Assembly: GCA_036937835.1 (NCBI GenBank)
Contig: CM072878.1
Location: 9,114,501-9,178,500, forward strand
Length of the DNA stretch: 64,000 bases
Direction of reading: 5' to 3'
Source: Pampus argenteus
Lineage: Eukaryota; Chordata; Actinopteri; Scombriformes; Stromateidae
The notes beneath the pieces are model-generated. The model had not been told where the DNA came from. It saw only the letters and a list, made by a program, of their open reading frames with translations, and ran no database searches. Position numbers and translations under genes: made by a program. Below, in pieces: positions 12,127 to 23,798 of the stretch; position 1 is the stretch's first letter; each line of letters starts with the position of its first letter.

Positions 12127-13452
12127 ACCAGCACTGCTTCGGCCCTCAGAGAGCAGAGATGGCGCTCTGTCTTCTTCTTTCAGCCCATTTACCACAAATT
12201 GCGTAAACTGTGATTTTTTTTTTTTTTACATTGTTTTCCTACCTTACTGGCAGCCAGAGGTGTCTATATTAAATTATCAGCAGTGTGTGTAAATAGTGTG
12301 GTACTGCACTTTTTTAATATCAACCTGCAGTAAATCCTGTTTCATTGTCTATATTTTCCACACTAAACTGAAATGTATGGATGCCAAATGCTGCCCAGAA
12401 GAAAAGACAGTAGCACGAAGGATACAGATACATCAGATACATCAGATACATCATTTGAAGTAAATGGTGATAAAACAAACAATAACACATCGTTGTTTGA
12501 CATAAAGCAAACGGTTCTGTGTTTTGGGAGGTTAATAGATCTTCTTACTGCTGCTATATTTGTCTTTGAACAAATGGACACAACTGATCAGTATTGTATG
12601 GTGTAAAACTCCCATTGTGTGATTTTTATTTTATTTTTTATTGTTATTATTAAAATACTAACTGAATTCAGTTTCATCTTAGGTTGCCTTGTAGGCTCAG
12701 CAATGGGAGGATTTGTGTGGATATTTTTGTTTTTGGAGCAACATGGTTTCCATTGATGGAAATGTGTCTTAGTTATGGTGCCTGTCAGAGGTTTTGAAGC
12801 ACTGATGGACACAGAGGCCCCCTGGACAGCTACAGTCTTATATTTGCTCCTGATGTTTACAATAAAGTGAATGCTGAATGGGAACAGACCGACCACAGTG
12901 TGGGACGTCGCTTATTGTGTTTATTAATGAGCGCCTATATCTTCAAGTGGATAATTAAACTTGAGGGAGGCTTGTATGCTTGTATTGGTGGGTGAAGGAA
13001 GGAGACGTCGGTGCCAGGGACACACGGTGACGTCACACCCAGTGGCGCTGCCTTCAAGTGCTTTTTGTTACTTCCAGTTTCTGATTGTCTTGCACTCAGA
13101 CCGTAAAAATGTATATATTTTTTCCCCCTAAATAACTTATTGGATTATTATCAACATTAGTCGATGAAACGTGAACATATGTCAGGATTCTGGAGGTTAA
13201 TTTTGAAACTGCATGAGTACTAATGAGCTAACTAATGTTAAAACCTTAATAATTTAAAGGCTAATTTACGAAAAGCTACCAAGACTCAATTAACTATTGA
13301 GAGCCTAATTTATGGAGACAAAAATACTATGATCACAAGTCGAGGACTTTTCCCAGGTTGTATTTCCGATGGAGCTTAAATTCTGTCTATTGGGTTATTT
13401 ATTGATATGTTCAGAAATACGCACTACTAAAACACAGTATCGAATGACATGA

Positions 13453-13705
13453 TTAGAGCTGCAATAATTAGTGAAGAGAGAAAAAAAGCCAATTATTTTT
13501 GCTAGTTTGATAATCATTTGTTTATTGAGGGTGTTTCTTTAAGAAGAAAACGCCTAAATTCAGTAATATCTTCTGAACTGTGCATATTTCCTGGTTTATT
13601 AATCCTCTATGATAGTAAACAGAATATATTTGGGTTGTTGATTGTTGAATGGAACATTGTGATTAATCGAGAAAATGATCGACAACGAAAAATAATCGTC
13701 AGTTT
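13453..13705 (+). repeat. Dispersed fish repeat, copy A (GCTGCAAYAATTAGT / TTAATCGAGAAAAT family)
   Basis: It begins TAGAGCTGCAATAATTAG and contains the internal block TATGATAGTAAACAGAATAT. It ends with TTAATCGAGAAAATGATCGA followed by AATAATCGTCAG. I recognise this arrangement as a very common non-autonomous repeat of percomorph fish. Its class is uncertain to me. Confidence 0.7.
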
Positions 13706-14000
13706 ACCACCCTCCCCTCCCCCAGCATCTTTTGTGCGGTCCATGATATGCCAGTCGCATTTCCGACAGCACGTGAACGCACCAGCAGCAGCAGCAGCAC
13801 CAGCAGCATCGAGGTCCTGCTGCACATCTGAGACTGAACAAACACCGTGGCGTCGTCGGTCCTGCGCTCCTGCAGGTCTGCACGCTCGGACCTGGTTTTA
13901 GTTCATATCTGTAAATGCGCAGCCGAGCTTTCCTCTTTCAGTAATCACGCCTCAAAGGGGTTACACGCCCGGAGAGGCAGCGCCGCTGTTGTTCGCTGTC

Positions 14001-14010
14001 ACTTCCGGGC
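14001..14010 (+). promoter_or_regulatory. cdr2l: ETS-type site in the probable cdr2l promoter
   Basis: ACTTCCGGGC lies in a GC-richer stretch immediately upstream of the CDR2L start codon. Such sites are frequent at CpG-type vertebrate promoters. No TATA box is visible. Confidence 0.4.
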
Positions 14011-14060
14011 GAGCCATCGGTGAATTAACAGATCGCCGGTAAAGAAGTTCATCAGCATCG

Positions 14061-17000
14061 ATGCTTCGAGCAGGCAGGATGGAGGAGTTTGTCACGGAGG
14101 AAGAAGAGCCGTGGTACGATCAGCGCGACCTGGAGCAAGGTGAGGCATCCTTTCTGTTTCTAATGGTTTTGGATGTAACAATGCATCCCCAATTCCCCTG
14201 GCTGTCTGTCACTGGGTCCCTGGTTTTGGATTTTGGGATAGATGCAGGAGAGGGGGTTGGGATAGGAAGGAGACGGATGCACTCACTGTAAACACATTTC
14301 ATACACGAGTGCGCACACTATGACAACACAGTGAACTCATGTCTCTGCCTGCCTGCCTGTATGTAGTCACTGCAGCTGCCTGCCCGTCATCTCTGCTCTC
14401 CTCCTCTGCCAATTATTCTGATCATGTCAGTGATGTTTCCCAGAATAGCCTGACTGAGTGGATGTTGCCTTTGTTTCATCTCCTTCCTTTGCAACACTGT
14501 TCTCCATCACACATGGGACACACTGATATATGAATGCTGTGAAAGCACTGATCATCTATGGGGAGGTTGTGACATAATGTATCTGCTATGAGACAAAACA
14601 CAAAGTCCATTCTGTGAGGAAAAAAAATACACAACATTTCCTGGAGTTTTTGAGATTGTTTTTGAACAAAGAAAGGACTCAACATGAGCCAAGACCTCAG
14701 CCTCCGTGTCCAGCTATTTGTCTGTAGACTTGGCTAAAGCAGAATGGGCAGTGATTGACTCTGTGAGTGCTTTCTCAGTGAAGTCATGCCTTAAAATGAA
14801 CATGGTATGGAATGGAAAGGCAGAAAATCTATCGTTGATGTGTTTATGGACTTGTTTTTTAACAGACACTGTCATCCCAGTAATGACTTAAATGGATGCT
14901 CTTTCATTGCCCAGTGCATCTCACAGTAATACTGAGGGGTGTCTCTCAGCCTCAGCATCACTCCCATCTCCTGATTACCTGCTGACCCAGAGAGCCAAAG
15001 CAGCTTTATGTCTCATCATCACACTGCACATAGTCAGAGAGGAGAGAGGCAGGTGGATTTTGCTGTGTGTGTGTGTGTGTGTTGTATCTAATCTAAGAGT
15101 TATTCAGGCATGGTGCCATTAAGCCCCTGGCTTGATCTGATTAGGGAGTCCCAGACGAGACCTCCTTAGTCGGGATCAGAGATTCTAGTCCTCGGGGTCA
15201 GAACAGAGCCATAATGGCCGTCGGTGCTCTCGCTGCTCCAAACAAATATCATCCTGCGTTTGTGCTCACAGTTTCGCATGATTGTGCCCCAGAAACGAGC
15301 GATGCTGTTATGCAACGTCTCTGCAGCCTGCTGCGACCCCGTGTTTATTATGATCTGACAGACAAATGAAGTGAATCTGGGCAGATGGCATGAGATTCAC
15401 ACGTTAGAGAGCGTCACAGAGATGCAGCAAGAAACACACGAGTAAATGCACATAACTGCTGTCTGTGTTTATGATCAGGTTAATCAGTGCAGTCCTTTGA
15501 TTGGTAATTTCCCCTATGCAGCCTCTCGCTTGTCTTAATTCTTGTGCACAATTCTGAAATTGCATAACTAAGACTCTGCATGCATCAGCCCCTGAGGAGC
15601 AGAAACTGTGAGTTGAAAGTGGAGACTCGCTGTGCCTCACACACACAGTCTCACTGGTCTCATTATCACTCAGCGGTTCAGGGCAGTGTTCTGTTATCAG
15701 TGTTACATTGTTGAAACAGGAAATAACAGCCTCCCTCAGCAGCATTAGAAGCAGATGTACAACAGAGGCTCACTTAATGTATTATATGATTTAGTTCAGG
15801 TGATGGATTTTGTGTCCAGTAATGGATGTAAATGGCTCTCTGTTTCTTCCACTGCACCGCTGTTGTGTTGTTATGGGCTCCAAGGATGCAAAGCCAGCAG
15901 GATTCTCCTCCCTCCTACTCAGTCCAGTTGACTGTAGTTTCTTTTGTTTTTGTTTTCTCACACCAGAGGAGATGAATAATTTACAAGTTCTATATAAGAT
16001 CTCGTGGGTTGAGACGTGTTGCTCTTCTTTAAGGCTTGTCGTGTCTCTCTTGTCTTTGCTTTCATGAAGTCGTGTTCAGGGAGAAACAGGCTGGAAAACG
16101 TCAGGATTTTCGGAAGCTTTAGGGTTGTATGTAACGACTTCACATCTTGGGTTAATTTGATGAGAATTCAGAAGGTTTAGTCTTCGAATCCTTTCTGGCT
16201 GTCATGATGTCTGTGTTCAAAAGGTTGCACTGGATGCTGCTTTCAAAAGCACTCGTCCAGATTATCCTCAATAACATCTCTCTGCTGTTTTTCTTTTTGC
16301 CCGTCTTTCTTGGCTCCCACCAGACCTGCACTTGGCAGCAGAGCTCGGCAAAACCCTGCTGGAACGTAACAAAGAGCTGGAGGACTCCCTTCAGCAGATG
16401 TATATCAACAATGAGGAGCAAGTGCAAGAGATAGAGGTATGCATGTCCCGTCTTTTGCATGTGCAAAAAAAAAAGAAACAGACACAGATGTTATAGGTCT
16501 GTTCAAACTTGTTTTCCCTTGCAGTACTTGTCCAAGCAGTTGGAAATGTTGAGGGAGATGAACGAGCAGCACGCGAAGGTGTATGAGCAGCTGGATGTGA
16601 CCGCCAGAGAGCTGGAGATCACCAATGAGAAGCTGGTCCTGGAGAGCAAGGCCTCGCAGCAGAAAATCGACAGGTGATCCACAGCTGATGTTTGCTTTAT
16701 CACTATCATCTTCTTTTTTAAATTGTCAACCAACCCCATGAATAAGTGTCTGCCTGTGACTCTCATAAAAATAAGTCATAAATATGTGGGTTTTTTTTCA
16801 TAAATTAAAAAAAAAAAAAATTTCCTAAAACAGCTGGACATTATAGTTTTTAATAAACATTTCTCAAACAGGCCGCCACTCCGTCACTTGAGCCAACTTT
16901 ACAGAACATGTAACGCTTGTGTTCTGTTTAGAAATGTCATAATCATAATCAGGTAAGTCCCTTACAAATCAGCCTGAAAATATTTTTCAATGGCGGCTTT

Positions 17001-17421
17001 TGTTCCGCCTGAATACGCTGAGTCGAGTTCTTTAGTTGTTAACAATGACTCAGTGTGGCTGTAGGAGAGCGGTATGCTGAGGAAATAAAGACATAATCAC
17101 CTTGTTGATGGTGAAATATGAAAGATTGATGTGAAGAATTTAGATTCAAAACGTCGAAATAACAATTTTGACATTTATGTATTGTACTGCAGAGATATTT
17201 TAATGAAGTTAGCATGCTAACCAACTAGCCCCTGTCTCATAATAACCTTGAACTGATATTGCCATCATGTCAGTTTTAGTTAAATATGTTGCCAGCTAAC
17301 AGAGCACTCATAATGCACTATTGATTCAGCGCTAACATAACTTAGCCATGATATGCTGCATCCAATTGGCATAATGCATCTTTAATGACAGACACTGAAC
17401 AAACCTTTTGTGTGTGTGTGT

Positions 17422-17476
<55 letters not shown>

Positions 17477-18830
17477 CAGGTTGACGGGCACCATGGAGAC
17501 CTTGCAGGGTCAGGTGGACAGTCTGACAACTCGGGTGGAGGAGCTGCGAACTCTGGAGGAGCTGAGGGTCCGCCGAGAGAAGAAGGAACGACGCAAGACC
17601 GTCCACTCCTTCCCGTGCCTCAAAGAGCTCTGCACTGCCCCGAGGTCACTGACTGTCAGGGGTTTGAGTCGTGGGAAAGTCACCCCCAAGACAACACGGG
17701 GATCAGATGTTTTGTTGTCATAGAGTAGTATGATGCTAACTGTAGTTGAAAATGATTCTCCAGTAATTATTAGCCTGCAGTCATTGGTCTAATCTCATGT
17801 CTTAATATAGAGTTTGTAGCCCATATTGGTGTATTGGATTGTGATTGGATGATTGCTCAGTTCCAGCTCACTTAGTGCTCTCATTTTCTTCAGGTATGAG
17901 GATGGTTTCCTGTTGGCCAACCCGGGCAGCGTGGACCTGGCTGAGAGACAGCCGATGGATGGGGAGAACGAGCGCCTGAGAGACGTCGTCACGTCCCTGC
18001 GCTCGGCCATGGCCACGGAGCGGTCAAAGAGGGAGGGTGCTGAGCGGGAGTGCGCCGCTGTGCTGCAGGAGTTTGAGCGGCTGGAGCAGCGTCTCCTGGG
18101 GGCGGAGGGCTGCCAGCTGCGGGTTCAGGAGCTCGAAGCTGAGCTGCAGGAGATGCAGCAGCTGAGGAAGTCCAGGGTGTGTCTGATTGGGGGCATGGAA
18201 GACGGCCTGGAGACGCTGCTCAGCAACGGCCCTGAGACAGACACCCCGGATGAAGGCGTGGGGGTGGAGGGCGGAGGTGAAGAAGGTGCTGGGGAGGTGG
18301 GGGGATCAGGGCAGCAGGGAGGCCCAGTGAGGAAAAGCTGCAGCGACACAGCTCTGAATGCCATCTCCGCCCGGGACGCCTCAGGCAGGCGTCAAGGCAG
18401 TTACGCCCTCCACGCCAACGGCGTGCGCAAACGTGGCATGTCCATCCTGAGGGAGGTGGACGAGCAGTACCACGCCTTGCTGGAGAAATATGAGGAGCTG
18501 CTGGGGAAGTGCCGGCGTCACGAGGAGAGCCTGTGCCACGCCGGGGTCCAGACCTCACGGCCCGTCTCCAGGGACCCCTCGATGAAGGAGTACAGCATGG
18601 TCTGCGCCGGGCCTTCGACATCGAGTGCAGTCGTCGCTCCTCCTACACCCCCTCAAACTCCCTCCACCCCGGAGGCCCTGGAGGGGATCAGCAGGCAGGT
18701 GGAGCAGGTGGACAAACGGCTCAGCCAGAACACGCCTGAATACAAGGCGCTGTTCAAAGAAATCTTCTCCCGCTTGCAGAAGACCAAGAGTGACATGAAC
18801 TCCTCGAAGGGCAGGAAGGCGAACAAATGA
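14061..18830 (+). CDS. cdr2l: Cerebellar degeneration-related protein 2-like (CDR2L), 5 coding exons
   Basis: Coding exons are 14061-14139, 16324-16436, 16525-16673, 17480-17644 and 17894-18830, totalling 1443 nt and 480 aa (human about 465). The start MLRAGRMEEF aligns with human MRRAAGMEDF, which fixes the ATG. A long coiled coil begins with LHLAAELGKTLLERNKELE and runs through exons 2-4. It is followed by the conserved TVHSFPCLKELCTAPR block, a second coiled coil rich in Glu, Arg and Leu, a low-complexity Gly/Glu segment around GGGEEGAGEVGGSG, the signature RKSCSDTALNAI, then RKRGMSILREVDEQYHALLE and a C-terminal YKALFKEIFSRLQKTK. CDR2L is a cytoplasmic coiled-coil protein and an antigen in paraneoplastic cerebellar degeneration. 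Its molecular role is poorly defined. The acceptor of exon 4 directly follows a long TG microsatellite. The gene is convergent with arhgdia. Confidence 0.95.
17409..17471 (+). repeat. cdr2l: TG microsatellite next to the cdr2l exon 4 acceptor
   Basis: About 31 TG units, with one TA interruption, end 7 bp before the acceptor AG at 17478-17479. The repeat replaces most of a normal polypyrimidine tract. Confidence 0.95.
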
Positions 18831-19652
18831 GCCGCTCGTTTACATCAGCTACTGATACGACACGCACCGACTCCTTCATCTTAATTTACCTCTCTGTCCT
18901 GAAGGCGTCTTGTTTACCATTTAGTCACTCATGACTCAATGCAGTCGGGTGATTTGCTGCCAAATGTTTCGCTACAGGGCTAAAAGATTGTTGATATAGT
19001 AAATAACTGCGTGAACGAGTTGCCTTTTCTAAGAAATACTAAGAACAAGAGGTTTTGTTTGTCTTCGGACGATCTAGCGTGTGATGTATTTGCTACTGAA
19101 ATGTTCTGATGCAGATATGATTTACTACTATTGCAGTCTTTTAATTTATAGAAAACCGATTAAACTTAAGTAATTAATTTAAAATGAAAAAAAAAAAAAA
19201 ACACGTTTGCGTTCTAAAAGCATGAAGCTATTAAACACAATGTGCTGATTTGGTCTTTGAAGAAATCAAATCACACAAGCTTTTTGACCAGCTTGACGTA
19301 CTTTAAGAAGCAACAGAAAGAAATATGTAGACTGTGTGTATTTTGAATTTGTTGGATGGTGCAAATCCTTTAAAACAGCTGCCAAAGTGTACTGTACATG
19401 AGTATTAGATGGAGTTTTGTTTATTAGTTCATCTGATGAAGCAGACAGATCTCATCTTTTTGTGTGTTTTTTTTGTCCCCCAAGCATGCATTACAGGCTA
19501 TATGAGCTGCATATCTGCTGCAGGGACTTTACATGACAACATACTCTATTCTACACTGTGCTGCTATCACATGGTCAAAGTTGTTGAAGTTTTCTGTTAA
19601 TTAAAATAATTGATCATGCGCTTCTTCTTCTTTTTTTTTAATGCTTAGGTAG

Positions 19653-19658
19653 AATAAA
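19653..19658 (+). terminator. cdr2l: Candidate distal poly(A) signal of cdr2l
   Basis: AATAAA lies about 0.8 kb after the CDR2L stop. ATTAAA at 19230-19235, followed by a GT-rich stretch, is a proximal alternative. The distal site sits almost opposite the candidate arhgdia signal. Confidence 0.4.
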
Positions 19659-19692
19659 ACAAACAGGACACAGAGAAGCCCAGTCCAAACAC

Positions 19693-19698
19693 TTTAAT
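19693..19698 (-). terminator. arhgdia: Candidate poly(A) signal of arhgdia
   Basis: ATTAAA on the minus strand lies about 1.5 kb beyond the arhgdia stop codon. It would give a 3' UTR covering 21182 down to about 19675, in keeping with the long 3' UTRs of vertebrate ARHGDIA. No closer consensus signal was obvious. Confidence 0.4.
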
Positions 19699-20172
19699 AT
19701 GGAAACAGAAGATCAGTAAACTAGTGAATACAAGTAGCACACAGAGTCAAACCCAATCCATAGAGAGAACATCAGTCCATGATATGTGCGAGCTGAATGA
19801 AGCTCTGGAAACACTTCATTCACATTTTATGGAGTGTACAAAAAAAAAAAAAAAAACAACCCCAAAACTTTTCTATGGCAGGATGTGTTGCCGTCGGTGT
19901 CTGGTTGGGGACTGATGTCTCTACACTGGTTCAATTACAGACGTGTTCGCCTCACTGACGTCGAGCAGCGGGTGCTGTCAGAGCAGCGGGTGCTGTCGGG
20001 TCAGCGGGAGCAGCATGTGATTTGTAAGACACCGGAGGCACAGTCAGCAACAGAAATCCTAAACTTGAGTAATACGAGGTGAGCAGTTTTAACAGTCCTT
20101 GATTTCAGTTCAAGAAGGAACGATGGTGACGTAGAATATTACAAAGCCCTAAGTGTTGTTGTTAAATGAGCC

Positions 20173-20175
<3 letters not shown>

Positions 20176-20221
<46 letters not shown>
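20176..20221. repeat. AT microsatellite
   Basis: Uninterrupted AT dinucleotides of about 46 bp inside the probable arhgdia 3' UTR. Confidence 0.95.
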
Positions 20222-20224
<3 letters not shown>

Positions 20225-21182
20225 TAGACAAGTGCTTTTACAAATCATCAACCTGAAATAAAAAGGTGTTTTAAGTCCTTATTCCTGATTCTCTACTGAT
20301 GTGTTACAAGTATTATTAAAAACAGGCTCACATGATGGTCTGGCAAATATAATCTGAAGGCAAATGGCTCAACTAGGTTTGTCTATTTCTTCCTCCAACT
20401 ATGAGGTTTATTTTTAAGGCCACATGGCTGCTAAAAAAACAACAACAAACAAACAAACAAAAAACTGCCAAAATACCCTGATCAGAAGAGGAACAGCCGC
20501 ATCAAGAGCAAGTGGTCACAAGGGGTCGGAGGTCATTTTGTTTCCCCCTTGGTTCTTTCTGCAGAATCTGTAAGGTGATAAAACGATTTGAAAATGGAGC
20601 TATCCTGAATTTCAAATTTACTAAGAAATAATAGAAATAATCTGGTCAAAGGCTTTAAGAGGGATGTCTGAGAGTTGTATCCAGCAAAGATCGCTCAATG
20701 ACCGCACAGTGGCCCAGTAGATACAGCACTACTGCTTCCTGTACGCTTTTCCAAGGCAGATCATGGTAATTGTACAAAATAATCAAAACAAGAAAAGTGA
20801 AAAAGGGCGAGAAAAGAAAGTGCTAAAGAGCAGAGGGAATCATATTTCATCTTTTCCAAGATTAACATATTTTCTTTTTTTTTTCTCCTCACTGTTACCA
20901 CAAAAAAATGTATTGTTTGCTTTCTCCACTTAAAAAGATTTAATACTTAACAGAAAGGGCGGGTGGAAAACGAGTGAAGTGTCATGACGAAAGTAATAAT
21001 GAAGTTATGGGAATTAAGAAAAAGGAAACTTTTAAAGAGTGGATGGACGGAGAAAACAAAAGCTTAATTCAATACATAATCCAGAAAAGGATCCGAACAG
21101 GAAAAATAATGGAATGACAGCAAGAAAAAGGAAACAGAGGGACAGAGCGGAGGAGGGTATCGATGGAGGATGGCGAGGGGAA

Positions 21183-23792
21183 TCAGTCTTTCCAGTCTTT
21201 CTTGATAGTGAGGCTCCACTCCCAGGAGAGGTGATCGTGTTTGTCGTCGTCGGTGAACTTGGACTTGATGACGTAGGTGCCTCGGGCCATTATCCCTTTG
21301 GGTGACTCCTCCATGGTGGTGAGGAACTCGTACTCCTCATTTGGTCTGGGCCCGTAGCTCCCGACCATGTAATCTGACTTGTCAACTAAAAAGACGTCAG
21401 AGAGAGGGGAGGGAAAGGAGGCTGTAAGAGTACGACTCTACACCAGCAGGGTAACTTAAAGATCAAAACGGTTACAGAGCCTTACCCTTTACTCCTTTCC
21501 TGAAAGACTGTTGAATGTACTTCAGACCGGACACAATCTCCTTGTTGACCTGCAGAAGACAACATGCATCATCCTGCTGAACTTGGTCTCCTATGGTGAA
21601 GATTGCTCAGTGCAGCTGCAGTTAACATCTTCATGCCAACAGTCCAGACACACACATTCTCACCTTGAAGTTGATCTTTATCCTGTACTCGACTCCCTCC
21701 TTCAGCACAAATGGGTTCTTCTTGAAGCCGTCCAGGTCTCCTGGTGTGTGTGTGTGTGTGGGGGGGGTGGGTGGGGCAAAGAGCAATATAGCATTAAAAT
21801 AACATCCAAACATTTGATCCAGTCTTGCACAAATACACTGATCAGGTTCTCAAAAACCGAGTGGAGATTGTATTTGAACACTTGTCCACCAGGTGGCACA
21901 CTGCTTCAAGCGAGCACAGCTGTAGATCAGGGTGACCAGAAGGGACGGCAGGAGGGCTATCAGGGGATGGCTCATTAACCCATTTACACGGGAAAACATG
22001 TCATTACCAATTAGCTGACTAATGACCCAGAAAGACATTTGGTCTATATTTGCACAAAAAGAGGACTAATTACAAATTAATTCATAATTAATGTTCCTGT
22101 GAGCCTAAATATGTCTGCTGTATGTGAGCTTTCAGGTTTTCTTCAGATTCCAGCCTCGCACAGACCGACCTGCCGTGTTCGTGCTCTACTCACCCTGCAG
22201 GTCGAGGACCAGAGGGTTCGGCGCCGTCTCGCACACCAGAGTCATCCGTGTCACCTGGATGTTGGGCACGGTGGGATCTAAGACGACAAGATAATCAATT
22301 CATAGCAGTGTACTGATTTGATTATAGGTAGTTGATAAAAATTTGCATTTTAAAGATGGTCTGTAAAAGATACACTCGCAGGATGAAAGCCCACTACAGA
22401 TATCGCTCCTGTCGTTTCCTCCACTCTATCTCTACTTTCTATTTGAACCCGTCTCTTCCATTGTGTCAAGCCTCGTGCAAGACGCACTCCAATGAACTGT
22501 TTTGTTTTTCAAATGCACGTACAAGTGATTTAAGAACATTTATAGCATTCATTCATTTTTTTTCACACTTGTTTTTTTTCTCTTCCTGTCTTTAATAGAT
22601 CATCTCTATCTTTCTTCACTGGGGAGAAATTTACAACAACAGTCCTCTAATCGGAATTAATTGTGAGTTTAAATACAATACAGAAATGAATAAAATATAC
22701 AAGGTGTTTTTAAAAAAAAATATTTTAGGATTTTTATTGGCCTATTTTGGCGCAGCAACTTGTACAGCTTTGCTGGATTTTTACGTTGTGCGTTTACTCT
22801 CAACTTCTCTTCAGTAGCCTTTTTTTTTTGCATGCATACATGAAACAGCCTGTAAACAGTAACAGCAACAGTCTACAGAGCTCTATGTGTAGCCTGGAAA
22901 CTAACCTATAGTGCAGCTGAGATAATCTCCAGGGAGCGGCCGGACCTCTTTCCCAGCTCTAAGATAGAGATAGCTAAATGTGGGTGTCAGGGTCCGCTTC
23001 TGTGATTAACTATTCAAATTCTGTAATTCTTCCAGATTTTATCCTTCAAGTACATCATGCTACCAAGTAAAAAGATTTATGGTAAAAAGCAAATATTGCA
23101 AAATACCTGATCCTGAGTCGACAGAGGAATGTTGTCATACTGCATTTTGTGAGTAAAAAAAAAAACCCAAAGCAATAACTTCCTTATTTAAACAGTTTTT
23201 TTATAATTTAGTTTTCATGATCTGGAAATGATCAACTTTACTTTCCATACTTGGACCTGGTCTAACTTACTGTTCAAGGACTTTATGCATCAGTGCCAAC
23301 ACACGAGATATGATATCAAAATTCAAGTCTGCTAACTGCTTGCCTATATGCAGCATAATGACGACAATAACGAAAACATATTAACAAAAATCTGACTTAA
23401 ATCAGGCAACATCGGACCATTTGAAGACAAATCTGTTCTTTGATTTCAACACTTCTGCTCTGAATGTCCTGGATTTAATAATATTTTTTTTTCTTCCAGC
23501 TTCTGAAATGTGAATCATTTATGGTTTTCAACTAATTGAGAAATGAATCAACAATGATTGGCCATAGATATAATAACACACACTACACCTGTAATCACTC
23601 ACCTGCGAGAGCATTAGCTTTGCCCAGCAGCGCCTCCTTGTACTTGCGCAGGCTCTCGTCGTCTTTGTCCAGCTCCTGGATCTCCTGTAAGCTCTTCTGA
23701 GCGGGAGGTTTGTAGTTCACCGAACCTTCCTTCTCTTCGTTCGCTGCGGCGATCGCTGCCAACTGCTCTGGTGTAGGTTCCTGCTCTGCCAT
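21183..23792 (-). CDS. arhgdia: Rho GDP-dissociation inhibitor alpha (RhoGDI1), 5 coding exons
   Basis: Coding exons on the minus strand are 23792-23603, 22277-22194, 21740-21664, 21549-21486 and 21385-21183. They total 618 nt and 205 aa (human 204). The protein is cytosolic. It extracts prenylated Rho, Rac and Cdc42 from membranes and holds them in the GDP form. The N-terminal regulatory arm (residues 1 to about 65) is present with VNYKPPAQKS and ELDKDDESLRKYKEALLG, both conserved. The immunoglobulin-like fold that takes the geranylgeranyl group follows, with LKEGVEYRIK, NKEIVSGLKYIQ, DYMVGSYGPR and FTDDDK, ending LSWEWSLTIKKDWKD. The start follows from the strong N-terminal match to human MAEQEPT. 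An acceptor six bases upstream of the ATG (AG at 23800-23799) joins a leader exon near 30 kb. The third coding exon has a GT/CA repeat beside its acceptor. Confidence 0.96.
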
Positions 23793-23798
23793 GGCGTG

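Larger units (their letters stand above)
12127..14060. other. Intergenic region between recql5 and cdr2l, with cdr2l upstream region
   Basis: No coding sequence is supported. It contains an alternative recql5 poly(A) signal near 12860, three AGATACATC-type units near 12425-12450, a dispersed repeat copy at about 13453-13705 and a CpG-richer stretch from about 13740. ACTTCCGGGC at 14001-14010 is an ETS-type site 50-60 bp before the cdr2l start codon and probably marks its promoter or 5' UTR. Confidence 0.55.
19675..21182 (-). other. arhgdia: Probable 3' UTR of arhgdia
   Basis: No other gene is seen. It contains an 18-bp tandem repeat at 19963-19998, an AT microsatellite at 20176-20221 and A-rich tracts. 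Its extent depends on the candidate poly(A) signal at 19693. Confidence 0.45.

Noticed and set aside
17385..17728. Open frames starting with Cys-Val repeats
   Set aside because: They are translation of the TG microsatellite continuing into cdr2l exon 4 in the wrong frame or without a real start.
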